A stretch of DNA of 28,049 nucleotides from a virus. Positions 1 through 6,461 of the stretch are shown piece by piece (the first letter of the stretch is position 1; each line of letters opens with the position of its first letter). Made by a program: the position numbers and the translations under genes. The stretch is taken from positions 1 to 28,049 of IMG/VR virus record IMGVR_UViG_3300027759_003931; one strand, written 5' to 3'. Under the pieces are notes generated by a model that was not told the DNA's origin, did not search any database, and was given only the letters and a program-made list of their open reading frames with translations.

Positions 1-8
1 AAGGGTGT

Positions 9-37
9 TTGACTAAGCAATAATGCTTTGATATAAT
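9..37 (+). promoter_or_regulatory. Sigma70/SigA-type promoter for the Ntn-hydrolase gene
   Basis: The -35 box TTGACT (9-14) and -10 box TATAAT (32-37) are separated by exactly 17 bases. The predicted start is near base 44, leaving a leader of about 20 bases with a GAGGGGG Shine-Dalgarno sequence before the ATG at 65. Only sequence match supports it. Confidence 0.8.
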
Positions 38-64
38 TAAAGTTATACTCTGAGGGGGAATACC

Positions 65-595
65 ATGACCGTACTTGCTGTTGTGCGTGATCAATTAACT
101 AATAAAATATACATGGCTGGTGATCGTGGTGCCTCAGATGATAATACAATTCTTCCGTTAACATCTCCAAAGGTTTGGAAACTTGGTCCATATTTACTTG
201 GATATGCAGGAGCATTAGATGGAGAACGTATTAGATATAATTTTAATCCATATGTTCCAGATATAAAAGATTTAGATAAATTTATGCAAACTAAGTTTAT
301 TAAACAACTTAGAAATTTTTATGAAGACTGGTGGGTAGACACTACTAAAGAAGGTGATCTAGGTCTTATTATTTGTATTAAGGGTCAAATATATGAACAC
401 AATGCTATTGACATGTCCCTATCAAAATATAATTTAGATTATTTAGCAATGGGTTCAGGAGCAGAGTACGCCTATGGGTACCTATCGGCTACAGAAAAAT
501 CTAAAAATCCTCGTAATCGTGTTGTTGGAGCAGTAAATTCAGCAATAAAATTTAGCCCTACTTGTATGGGTCCAGTTGACGTGGTAAGCGTTTAA
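65..595 (+). CDS. HslV/proteasome-beta-like Ntn hydrolase
   Basis: This 176-residue protein resembles HslV and proteasome beta subunits, N-terminal-nucleophile proteases that form rings with an ATPase partner. Thr2 directly follows the start Met, as expected for a catalytic N-terminal threonine. An AGD motif at 18-20 sits where HslV has its Asp, PKVWKL at 35-40 matches the HslV KVRKL catalytic-lysine segment, GYAGA at 46-50 matches GFAGG, and MGSGAEYAY at 129-137 matches the conserved GSG loop. The length is close to HslV (about 175). No HslU-like ATPase lies in the window, so it may use a host unfoldase, act alone, or have lost proteolysis. It has its own strong promoter and a good Shine-Dalgarno site. 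The fold assignment is fairly firm; the substrate is unknown. Confidence 0.7.
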   Translation: MTVLAVVRDQLTNKIYMAGDRGASDDNTILPLTSPKVWKLGPYLLGYAGALDGERIRYNFNPYVPDIKDLDKFMQTKFIKQLRNFYEDWWVDTTKEGDLGLIICIKGQIYEHNAIDMSLSKYNLDYLAMGSGAEYAYGYLSATEKSKNPRNRVVGAVNSAIKFSPTCMGPVDVVSV

Positions 596-604
596 AGGTA
601 TAAT
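576..604 (+). promoter_or_regulatory. Near-consensus promoter for a leaderless mRNA
   Basis: TTGACG (576-581), a 17-base spacer, TATAAT (599-604), then exactly six bases to the ATG at 611. The predicted first transcribed base is the A of the start codon. No Shine-Dalgarno sequence precedes the gene. The -35 box lies inside the end of the preceding CDS. Confidence 0.8.
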
Positions 605-610
605 TTATAT

Positions 611-829
611 ATGTCAAACTTTGATGATATATTAAAAGATCTTCAAGAAGAGGCATCAAGTCTTGATGAATTTGAGATTTGGTTAAATAATGGAATTGAG
701 CGGGGATGGATAACAGAACCGTTTTGTAACACTCACGAGGGAGATCCTTATATGAGTGAAGAAGAAGCACAAGAGTGGGAAGAGGGCGGAGACCCTTGTC
801 AAGTAGTAATTAAAATAGTAGAAAACTAA
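611..829 (+). CDS. Small acidic phage protein of unknown function
   Basis: This is a 72-residue, strongly acidic, soluble protein. The C-terminal half has a Cys-rich signature, FCNTHEGDP around 38-46 and EEGGDPC around 57-63, resembling small conserved proteins of actinobacteriophages with a CxTH...DPC pattern. The two Cys and one His could bind a metal, but a full site is not evident. Expression is predicted to be leaderless from the promoter at 576-604. The next gene starts eight bases after the stop. Function not recognised. Confidence 0.8.
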   Translation: MSNFDDILKDLQEEASSLDEFEIWLNNGIERGWITEPFCNTHEGDPYMSEEEAQEWEEGGDPCQVVIKIVEN

Positions 830-837
830 GGGGTAAA

Positions 838-1527
838 ATGAAAAAAATAACTTATGCTTTAACAGTATTATTGTTTTCTGTATTTATTGTTCAACCAGCA
901 AATGCAAATTTTGAAGTTGTTATGGGACCTCTTGGTCCAGAACTGATAACTAATTTTAATGCACCTTCAAATTTTGGTCCAACAGTAGGTGGATCAAATG
1001 GTGGAACAGTTGGTGGTGTAGGTGGTTCATATGCAATTGTAGATTCAAATGGAACTGTAACCAATACTATTGTTTGTCATAGTTTTTGTGCCAATGGAAC
1101 ATTTGGTCCAGGTGGGGACACAGTGGCTTTACAGGTTCCTAATAGTAATGTTGGTGTTTGGTTTGGCCCAAATACAACAACATACGACAGAGAAACAAAA
1201 ATATTTACAGCAATAGATCCAAATCCTACTGAAATTAAAATTAAAGATGGAGATTCGTCTGTAACAATTTTTGGAAACAGATTTTTAACTTTTGTTAGTG
1301 GAAATATTTTTGTAACTAATGAAAAACTAATTGGGATTCAAGAAGGTTGGACTTTAAATTCAACGGCTAATGTTTCTGTAATAGAAAACAATATCAAAGA
1401 ATCTTTAGATTTAGGAAATAGAAAAACAAATCAAGAGGTCAGAAGTTTGATAAAAGATTCTGAACTATTATTATTAAATGAAAGAGTAGAAGTTTTAATA
1501 AATTTACTTGATTCTTGGATTAAATAA
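838..1527 (+). CDS. Secreted Gly-rich protein of unknown function
   Basis: This 229-residue protein begins with a clear Sec signal peptide: MKK, a hydrophobic core at about 6-20, and a likely cleavage after ANA near residue 23. The mature N-terminal part (about 25-110) is rich in Gly, Asn, Thr and FGP repeats, typical of a flexible or beta-rich secreted protein. The middle is beta-prone and the last 50 residues are helical and charged. No enzymatic motif is visible. An AGGGG Shine-Dalgarno site precedes the ATG. The tRNA genes follow within 11 bases. It could be a host-envelope modifying or virion-associated protein; this is inference. Confidence 0.75.
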   Translation: MKKITYALTVLLFSVFIVQPANANFEVVMGPLGPELITNFNAPSNFGPTVGGSNGGTVGGVGGSYAIVDSNGTVTNTIVCHSFCANGTFGPGGDTVALQVPNSNVGVWFGPNTTTYDRETKIFTAIDPNPTEIKIKDGDSSVTIFGNRFLTFVSGNIFVTNEKLIGIQEGWTLNSTANVSVIENNIKESLDLGNRKTNQEVRSLIKDSELLLLNERVEVLINLLDSWIK

Positions 1528-1537
1528 TATAAGTGTT

Positions 1538-1609
1538 GCGGAAGTAACTCAACGGTAGAGTACTACCTTGCCAAGGTAGATGTTGCGAGTTCAAATCTCG
1601 TCTTTCGCT
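1538..1609 (+). tRNA. tRNA-Gly (anticodon GCC)
   Basis: A full cloverleaf folds. The 7-bp acceptor stem pairs 1538-1544 with 1602-1608, with one G-U pair. The anticodon stem CTACC/GGTAG encloses the loop TTGCCAA with GCC at 1570-1572. The T stem GCGAG/CTCGT carries a TTCAAAT loop. The discriminator base is T at 1609. CCA is not encoded. Confidence 0.95.
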
Positions 1610-1614
1610 CTAAG

Positions 1615-1686
1615 GCCCTCATGGTCTAGTGGTTATGACATCACCCTTTCACGGTGGTAACAGGGGTTCAATTCCCCTTGGGGGTA
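1615..1686 (+). tRNA. tRNA-Glu (anticodon TTC)
   Basis: The acceptor stem GCCCTCA (1615-1621) pairs with TGGGGGT (1679-1685). The anticodon loop CTTTCAC contains TTC at 1648-1650, and the T arm is GGGG-TTCAATT-CCCC. The overall sequence resembles actinobacterial tRNA-Glu genes. The discriminator is A at 1686 with no encoded CCA. It lies five bases after tRNA-Gly, so the two are probably co-transcribed. Confidence 0.95.
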
Positions 1687-1694
1687 CTAATTTT

Positions 1695-1703
1695 TGGTAT
1701 AAT
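1695..1703 (+). promoter_or_regulatory. Extended -10 promoter for the radical SAM gene
   Basis: TGG followed by TATAAT (1698-1703) is an extended -10 element in the short gap after tRNA-Glu. No good -35 box is seen at the right distance. Predicted start near 1710, with AAAGG before the ATG at 1726. Confidence 0.6.
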
Positions 1704-1725
1704 AAAGAAATAACAAAAGGATATA

Positions 1726-2724
1726 ATGATAAAAAAAATATTAACCATTAACATAGACCCAAATGGAATTTGTAATGCAAAATGCTGGTTTTGTCCAGTA
1801 GCCTACGTTGGTAATTCAAAAGAAAATAAAGCAAATATGTCAATTGAAACTATGGAAGATATATTTAAACAAATAAATGATGGAAGAGGAATTTGGGTAG
1901 AAGAAAAAATAGAAAATTTTCCAATTCACTTTAATGAAATTTTACTATATCCATACTTTAAAGAAATGCTAGATCTCCATAGAAAGTACAACATAAAAAT
2001 ACACATATTTAGCAATGGTGTCAACTTAACAAAAGAAAAAACAGATTTAATTAAAGAGTATAGAGATATCATTGGTAGTGTTCAACTAAATGTTCCATCA
2101 TTAAATGAAAAACAATGGTCTGAGTTTACTGGATTCAACATTAAGATATTTCCAAAACTTGTAAACAATCTTAAATATGCACAAGAACAGTTTTTTAATC
2201 TTTTTGGATCAGATGAATTTTATATTATGGCAAATGGTATTGACGAAAAATCTTTATTTAAAAATGGCGGTTGGTTAGATGTTTTAGATAAAGCACCAAC
2301 ATATAATCCAGATCTAAACGATGGGACATTGGCAGAAATAGTAAAAGAAATGAAAACTATTTTACCAAAAGTAAATATATGGGGAAGAAACAATCTTGGA
2401 GACCGAGTTGGAGTTTTAGAAACATTTGATATTATTTCAAATCAAAATGCAATTAAAGAAAAAAATAATGGAAATGTTATTGGATGTGCAAATTCTAATC
2501 CAGACTCGCTGTATATTTCTGCAACTGGTAACGTTTATATATGTTGTGCAGATTTTAACTATGAAACAGTTTATATAAATATAAAAGATAAAACAATTAA
2601 AGAAATTTGGCACGGACAAGAAAGACAAGAAGCAATTAAAAAAGCATACAGTGGCATATGTACTACTTGCTTTCGTGCAATCAAAGAAGAAGGTTCTGGA
2701 CCAAATGTTGGAAGAAGTTTATAA
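1726..2724 (+). CDS. Radical SAM enzyme with SPASM-like C-terminal domain
   Basis: This 332-residue protein carries the radical SAM signature C16-x3-C20-x2-C23, which binds the 4Fe-4S cluster that cleaves S-adenosylmethionine. The rest of the first 220 residues fits the partial TIM barrel. The C-terminal part has C254, a GNVYICC segment (C273, C274) and CTTC (C312, C315), with the NIKDKTIKEIW pattern usual before the last cysteines of SPASM/Twitch domains that hold auxiliary Fe-S clusters. Such enzymes modify peptides, sugars or tRNA; the substrate here cannot be told. It stands alone between tRNA genes and hsp20, very AT-rich, with no recognisable precursor peptide next to it. It has its own extended -10 promoter. 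Confidence 0.85.
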   Translation: MIKKILTINIDPNGICNAKCWFCPVAYVGNSKENKANMSIETMEDIFKQINDGRGIWVEEKIENFPIHFNEILLYPYFKEMLDLHRKYNIKIHIFSNGVNLTKEKTDLIKEYRDIIGSVQLNVPSLNEKQWSEFTGFNIKIFPKLVNNLKYAQEQFFNLFGSDEFYIMANGIDEKSLFKNGGWLDVLDKAPTYNPDLNDGTLAEIVKEMKTILPKVNIWGRNNLGDRVGVLETFDIISNQNAIKEKNNGNVIGCANSNPDSLYISATGNVYICCADFNYETVYINIKDKTIKEIWHGQERQEAIKKAYSGICTTCFRAIKEEGSGPNVGRSL

Positions 2725-2745
2725 ATAATCGTATTTTAGTACTTA

Positions 2746-2754
2746 TGCTATAAT
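2746..2754 (+). promoter_or_regulatory. Extended -10 promoter for hsp20
   Basis: TGC followed by TATAAT (2749-2754). No clear -35 box. The predicted transcription start is 2761, exactly the first base of a hairpin in the leader. Confidence 0.65.
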
Positions 2755-2760
2755 TGCTTT

Positions 2761-2783
2761 ATACCTGCCCATTAGGGGGGTAT
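2761..2783 (+). promoter_or_regulatory. 5'-terminal hairpin in the hsp20 leader
   Basis: ATACC (2761-2765) pairs with GGTAT (2779-2783) and CCC (2768-2770) with GGG (2775-2777), separated by a small internal loop. It sits at the predicted 5' end of an mRNA leader of about 53 bases. It could stabilise the mRNA. Its CCC could alternatively pair with the GGGG of the Shine-Dalgarno site at 2804-2807, as in an RNA thermometer. That role is conjecture. Confidence 0.45.
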
Positions 2784-2813
2784 ATTAACTTATTCGCTTG
2801 AAAGGGGAATAAA

Positions 2814-3230
2814 ATGGTAACACAGTTTGCAATGGATCTATTCAATGATCCTTTTTTTATTGGCTTTAATAGAGAGTTAGGCCGTTTAAATACAGCACAT
2901 AAAGTAAATTCACAATCGTATCCTCCATATGATCTTCTAAAACTAGATGAAGATACATATCGTCTATCTATTGCAATTGCAGGATTTACAAAAGAAGATA
3001 TTAATGTTTCAATAGACAATGGAACCCTTATAATTAAAGGTGAAATTGTAGAAGTTACAGATGCTGAAATTGTTCACAAAGGAATTGCTGGTCGTAAATT
3101 TGTACGATCTTTTGCTCTTGGTGAATATATGGAAGTATCTAGTGCAGAACTAAAGGATGGCATGTTGACAGTTAATATTATTCGTGTTATTCCTGAAGAC
3201 AAAAAACCTAAAACAATTAAAATAAAATAA
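2814..3230 (+). CDS. Small heat shock protein, Hsp20/IbpA family
   Basis: This 138-residue protein matches the alpha-crystallin (Hsp20) family and is especially close in pattern to IbpA. YPPYDLLKLDEDTYRLSIA begins the domain near residue 40, GFTKEDI follows, then KGIAGRKFVRSFAL and a VIPEDKKP tail containing an I-x-I-like KTIKIK end. These chaperones hold unfolding proteins in the cytoplasm without ATP. Related genes occur in cyanophages and other environmental myoviruses. An AAAGGGGA Shine-Dalgarno sequence precedes the ATG. The promoter and leader hairpin suggest independent control. Confidence 0.92.
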   Translation: MVTQFAMDLFNDPFFIGFNRELGRLNTAHKVNSQSYPPYDLLKLDEDTYRLSIAIAGFTKEDINVSIDNGTLIIKGEIVEVTDAEIVHKGIAGRKFVRSFALGEYMEVSSAELKDGMLTVNIIRVIPEDKKPKTIKIK

Positions 3231-3249
3231 CAATAACAACCTGGGCATG

Positions 3250-3278
3250 TTGCAAAACTGCCTATTATTTGATATACT
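3250..3278 (+). promoter_or_regulatory. SigA-type promoter for the FmdB-like gene
   Basis: TTGCAA (3250-3255), a 17-base spacer, and TATACT (3273-3278). The predicted leader is about 20 bases and ends in a GGGAGGG Shine-Dalgarno site before the ATG at 3304. Confidence 0.7.
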
Positions 3279-3303
3279 TGTAGTAGAACTTAAGGGAGGG
3301 TTT

Positions 3304-3477
3304 ATGCCTAGATACGATTATAAGTGCTCTATCTGTTGTTCACAAATTGAATTTGAAAAATCAATCGGTGATGATAAATCCCCAATATGCTGTAGTGAAT
3401 CCATGCAAAGGCTTTGGAGCGCTCCTGCTGCAATTTTTAACGGTAGTGGATTTTACTCAAGCGACAACAGAAAGTAG
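3304..3477 (+). CDS. FmdB-like zinc ribbon protein
   Basis: A 57-residue protein with MPRYDYKC at the start followed by CSICC, then ICC near residues 28-30, and a WSAPAAIFNGSGFY tail. This is the FmdB/CxxC regulatory-protein pattern, in which two Cys pairs bind zinc. A longer reading frame begins upstream, but the GGGAGGG ribosome site just before 3304 and the family's typical N-terminus fix the start here. Small FmdB proteins are common in actinobacteria and phages; their exact role, possibly transcriptional, is uncertain. Confidence 0.85.
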   Translation: MPRYDYKCSICCSQIEFEKSIGDDKSPICCSESMQRLWSAPAAIFNGSGFYSSDNRK

Positions 3478-3480
3478 ATG

Positions 3481-3486
3481 TATAAT
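3481..3486 (+). promoter_or_regulatory. Possible -10 box for a leaderless mRNA
   Basis: TATAAT ends exactly six bases before the ATG at 3493, the same geometry as at 611. No acceptable -35 box is found 16-18 bases upstream, so this one is weaker. Confidence 0.35.
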
Positions 3487-3492
3487 AATACT

Positions 3493-3750
3493 ATGACCAA
3501 CATTGTTCAAGAACATCCAAGCGTAATTTCAAAAGAATACATACTAAATGCCAATGATCGTTGTGATAAATGTCAAGCACAAGCCTTAGTTAGAGTTAAA
3601 GGTATATCAGGGCAATTAACGTTCTGTAATCATCATTACGAAAACATAATGAACAATCCTGAATCACATAATAAAATGATGGCTTTTTTAGTAGAAATTC
3701 TTGATGAGCGTGAAAAACTTATTAAAGACAAACCAGTGGGAGGCGTATAA
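3493..3750 (+). CDS. DUF7455-like Zn-binding protein
   Basis: An 85-residue protein with DRCDKCQAQALVRV around residues 22-35 and FCNHH at 44-48, a C-x2-C...C-x-H-type metal site. The same DRCxxCGAQAxVRV...FCxHH pattern is found in small actinobacterial proteins (DUF7455, recalled, not searched). The C-terminal part is helical and charged. The start is uncertain: an in-frame ATG at 3478 directly abuts the preceding stop, but 3493 sits six bases after a TATAAT box. The stop overlaps the next ATG by one base. Confidence 0.75.
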   Translation: MTNIVQEHPSVISKEYILNANDRCDKCQAQALVRVKGISGQLTFCNHHYENIMNNPESHNKMMAFLVEILDEREKLIKDKPVGGV

Positions 3751-4157
3751 TGTACGAGTATTTTGTTGAAGAAGTAAAAAATGTTGTTGATGGAGATACC
3801 ATTGATGTTGTTATTGATTTAGGGTTTGATATTTTATTTGCATCCCGTGTCCGTTTGGCTGGTATTGATACTCCAGAATCACGCACAACAGATAAAGCAG
3901 AAAAGGCTCTTGGCATTGAGGCTAAAGAATATTTAAAGAAACAACTTAAAGATGCAAAGTCTGTAGTTATTCGTACAGAAAAAATGAATTCCTCTGAAAA
4001 ATATGGACGCATTCTTGGCTGGGTATACATTAATGGAGAGTCTGAATCCGTTAATAATAAAATGATTAATGATGGTTATGCTTGGGGCTACCTTGGTGAA
4101 ACTAAAGTTAAAGACTTTGATGCATTGAAAAAGGCTAGAGTTAAATCTAGTAAATAA
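3750..4157 (+). CDS. Staphylococcal-nuclease-like (thermonuclease) enzyme
   Basis: A 135-residue SNase-fold nuclease that would cleave DNA or RNA phosphodiester bonds with calcium. VDGDT at 13-17 supplies metal-binding Asp, RLAGIDTPES at 35-44 gives Arg35, Asp40 and Glu43, and KYGRILGW at 84-91 gives Arg87, so all catalytic positions are intact. There is no signal peptide, unlike the secreted bacterial enzyme, so it should act inside the cell. Possible roles are host-DNA degradation or nucleotide recycling. It is coupled to the preceding gene by a one-base overlap. Confidence 0.9.
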   Translation: MYEYFVEEVKNVVDGDTIDVVIDLGFDILFASRVRLAGIDTPESRTTDKAEKALGIEAKEYLKKQLKDAKSVVIRTEKMNSSEKYGRILGWVYINGESESVNNKMINDGYAWGYLGETKVKDFDALKKARVKSSK

Positions 4158-4159
4158 AA

Positions 4160-4945
4160 ATGAATAATAAAGTTTTTGGCAATATTGAATGGAGCGATTC
4201 ATTTAAAGATTTTGCTGGATTGCCAAGACCATTTTCTAAGGTTTTAAAAAAACATCGCATCAACAATAAACTATCTGCAAAGGTTCCCATTCCTTGGCAA
4301 TCTAAAGCAAAAAACGATGAAGGTAGTTTTTTAAGACTAATTCAAGAAAATGAAGATGTTGTTTATTATAAAAATTTATGCTCTTATTGTGGAATAAAAA
4401 TAGAAAATGAGGAAAGTGTCACTAGATGGAAAAATCCAGATATAAGTAAAATAAAACATGATGGAAATTTTGTTTTATCTGATATACATCCACTACATTT
4501 AGAGTGTATGAGGCAAGCAAGAGTTTACTGTCCAGGCATGAGGAAGAAAGATGAAAAAGAATTTGAATATGGGAAATATATAGACTTAAAAAAACACGCA
4601 GAAAAAGAAAGAAATAAGATTCTTCAAATGAATATAATAAACTTATTTAACGTTTTTTATTTTACTGCTGATTGGTGCCAACCATGTAAAAAAATTAAAC
4701 TAATAGTAAATGAGATTAATAGAGATAAAATTGGATTAAAATTTCATATGATTGATGCCGATATAGAGCAGGAGTTAGTGCAAAGATTTAAAATTCAATC
4801 CTTGCCAACTTTTATAATTATTAATCAAGGGAAAGAAATACAAAGACTAACTGGGTCACAAACAAAAGAAAAATTGCAAGAGTTTTTAACTTTTGCTGAA
4901 ACGGGGAACCATGAAAAAATTATTCAAAAGGATATTCAATCCTGA
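4160..4945 (+). CDS. Zn-binding domain fused to a thioredoxin domain
   Basis: A 261-residue two-part protein. The first 150 residues contain C74-x2-C77, then H110-P-L-H113-x2-C116 and C124, a compact Cys/His cluster resembling a zinc or HNH-like site; the catalytic identity is unclear. From about residue 157 a thioredoxin fold begins, with active site WCQPC at 172-176 and the cis-proline segment SLPTFIII at 214-221. The thioredoxin would reduce disulfides, perhaps on the attached Cys-rich part or on ribonucleotide reductase. A Met at 157 could allow separate expression, but no ribosome site precedes it. The end overlaps the next gene by 35 bases. Confidence 0.75.
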   Translation: MNNKVFGNIEWSDSFKDFAGLPRPFSKVLKKHRINNKLSAKVPIPWQSKAKNDEGSFLRLIQENEDVVYYKNLCSYCGIKIENEESVTRWKNPDISKIKHDGNFVLSDIHPLHLECMRQARVYCPGMRKKDEKEFEYGKYIDLKKHAEKERNKILQMNIINLFNVFYFTADWCQPCKKIKLIVNEINRDKIGLKFHMIDADIEQELVQRFKIQSLPTFIIINQGKEIQRLTGSQTKEKLQEFLTFAETGNHEKIIQKDIQS

Positions 4946-5288
4946 TGGGAAAAGTATGACTTCGGATGAAAATGAAATGATTGAAAAGTTAATTCTTGAA
5001 GGAGCGCTTGAGGTTGCTGGTGTTGACTCTGAAGATGGATCATTATTATATTCATTTACCTCAAAAATTGAGCAGGTAATGCCAGAACTTTACCATGATC
5101 ATCTTAATAGAGTTAATGCTGAAATACTTTCATTATGGGAAAGAGGGTATGTAGACATAGACTTTTTAGCAAAAGAGCCAATAGTTACAATCACAAATAA
5201 GTCTTTTGATCCTGTAGAAATGTCAAAACTACGCAAGCAGGATGTTTGGGCTATAGAAGAACTTAAACGCCTAACTCGCAAGAAATAA
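4911..5288 (+). CDS. Hypothetical protein, possibly helix-rich
   Basis: A 125-residue protein of unknown function, mostly helical, with a basic N-terminus (MKKLFKRIF) and a basic C-terminus (LKRLTRKK). A longer frame begins at a TTG at 4893, but ACGGGGA just before the ATG at 4911 fixes this start. The middle section (about 25-85) could form a small winged-helix-like unit, which is only a guess. It overlaps the end of the thioredoxin fusion gene, suggesting coupled translation. Confidence 0.75.
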   Translation: MKKLFKRIFNPDGKSMTSDENEMIEKLILEGALEVAGVDSEDGSLLYSFTSKIEQVMPELYHDHLNRVNAEILSLWERGYVDIDFLAKEPIVTITNKSFDPVEMSKLRKQDVWAIEELKRLTRKK

Positions 5289-5291
5289 CTC

Positions 5292-5300
5292 TGATATAAT
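5292..5300 (+). promoter_or_regulatory. Extended -10 promoter before the 5326 gene
   Basis: TGA followed by TATAAT (5295-5300), with no clear -35 box. Predicted start near 5307, then a TAGGAGGT ribosome site before the ATG at 5326. Confidence 0.65.
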
Positions 5301-5325
5301 CGTTATATAACCTAGGAGGTTTGAT

Positions 5326-6105
5326 ATGCCAGCAGGAAAAGGAAAGCCAGCAGGTGGATACCGTGCAGGTAAAAAAGGTAGTTATGGATGCGAAGGCTAT
5401 CCAACAGTAAGCGCAGACGGAACAGTTCACGGATGTCACCCAACTAAGGCTAAGGCAGCAGCACAGGCTCGTGCTATCTGGGCAAGCACTGCTCGTAAAT
5501 CTTTACCATCACTAGAAAAAGCAATGATTGCAGAAGGTGATTTTGTTATATTTCCTAATGATGAAGATGAAATTGAGGTAGGTCGTGTTGAATATGTTAT
5601 GACTGAAGGTATTTTTGGTTTATCTGATTCTGAATATTCAATTAAAGCAACACGAGAAGATCCAGTTCTTTCAGTTAGATGTTATGAAAATGAAGATGGA
5701 GTATGGGAAGAACAACCATATAGTGTCGGTGTTAGATCTTCTGAAGTTGTAAAAATAGAATCTATTAAAGTATGGAAAGACTCATTAGTAGAAATCTCTT
5801 CATCAAACAATGGAACAACCAGTGTAGAACTTAGTATTCCAGAAGAAATGTCTAAAGCAGAAAAACCTAACTACGAAGATTTTATTAAACCAAGACGTGG
5901 TGGTAGTGAACCATCTAATCCAAAACTTTATGCAAGAGTTGTTCAGGCAGCAAAAGATAAATTTGATGTTTATCCATCTGCTGTAGCAAATTCTTGGGTA
6001 GTTCAAGAGTATAAACGCCGTGGCGGTACATATAAGTCAGAATCAAAATCTACAACCAAAAGTATTTGGGGTGGAGCATTTGATCCTTTGACATTGGAAA
6101 AATAA
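5326..6105 (+). CDS. Conserved phage protein with C-terminal DUF5872-like motif
   Basis: A 259-residue protein in three parts. Residues 1-58 are basic and Gly/Ala-rich with GCEGYPTVSADGTVHGCHPT and an Ala-rich helix. Residues 65-150 are acidic and beta-prone, resembling a small barrel (GDFVIFPNDEDEIEVGRVEYV). Residues 200-234 hold LYARVVQAAKDKFDVYPSA followed by EYKRRGG, a short motif recalled from phage proteins labelled DUF5872. The first and last parts look like nucleic-acid or capsid-associated modules, but no function is assigned. A strong AGGAGGT ribosome site and an extended -10 promoter precede it, and the stop overlaps the next start (TAATG). Confidence 0.8.
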   Translation: MPAGKGKPAGGYRAGKKGSYGCEGYPTVSADGTVHGCHPTKAKAAAQARAIWASTARKSLPSLEKAMIAEGDFVIFPNDEDEIEVGRVEYVMTEGIFGLSDSEYSIKATREDPVLSVRCYENEDGVWEEQPYSVGVRSSEVVKIESIKVWKDSLVEISSSNNGTTSVELSIPEEMSKAEKPNYEDFIKPRRGGSEPSNPKLYARVVQAAKDKFDVYPSAVANSWVVQEYKRRGGTYKSESKSTTKSIWGGAFDPLTLEK

Positions 6106-6263
6106 TGTCTAAAAAATCTTCAGCATCTTTCTTTAAAAACCATGCATTCAATCCATTGCAAATAAAAAATGGAAGAATCGTTCGTTTAAGAAAAGACGGT
6201 AGCATTAAAGCGGATCTTGGCAAGTATCCAAAAGAAAAAAAAGGGGCAAGTAATGGCAAATAA
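6105..6263 (+). CDS. Small basic protein
   Basis: A 52-residue basic protein beginning MSKKSSASFFKNHAFNPLQ. Its ATG overlaps the previous stop by one base (TAATG), and its end overlaps the next gene by 11 bases, so it fits the coupled operon. Function not recognised. Confidence 0.65.
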   Translation: MSKKSSASFFKNHAFNPLQIKNGRIVRLRKDGSIKADLGKYPKEKKGASNGK

Positions 6264-6357
6264 AGAACAAAAGGGTAATGTTAATAAAAAGAAAGAGCCA
6301 AAGATGACTCTTAAAGAAAAACGTACTGCTAAACAAGAAAAAAAGAAATCAAAATGA
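6253..6357 (+). CDS. Lysine-rich micro-protein
   Basis: A 34-residue protein, about half lysine, glutamate and arginine (MANKEQKGNVNKKK...), likely disordered or a single helix. AAGGGG precedes the ATG. Comparable Lys-rich micro-proteins occur in actinobacteriophage gene clusters. The stop overlaps the next start (ATGA). Confidence 0.55.
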   Translation: MANKEQKGNVNKKKEPKMTLKEKRTAKQEKKKSK

Positions 6358-6461
6358 ACACATTTTATTTCTTACATTCATTAGCAATAGGATTGTTAAT
6401 GATTGGTTCATTTTTTATGGGCAAGTCTTATGAAAAAAACAAGATAGAGGAACATGGCTGA
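6354..6461 (+). CDS. Single-pass membrane micro-protein
   Basis: A 35-residue protein with one hydrophobic segment at about residues 4-22 and a charged KSYEKNKIEEHG tail. It starts within an ATGA overlap with the upstream gene and overlaps the next start by eight bases. Role unknown. Confidence 0.55.
   Translation: MNTFYFLHSLAIGLLMIGSFFMGKSYEKNKIEEHG

Noticed and set aside
558-770. 70-residue minus-strand ORF
   Set aside because: Antisense shadow of the 611 gene and its promoter; no promoter or ribosome site of its own.
4893-4910. TTG start for the 4911 gene
   Set aside because: The ACGGGGA site sits within this extension and is correctly placed only for the ATG at 4911.
5317-5328. Shared 12-mer AGGTTTGATATG with 23424-23435
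   Set aside because: At 5317 the bases are a ribosome site and start codon; a single match is likely chance.
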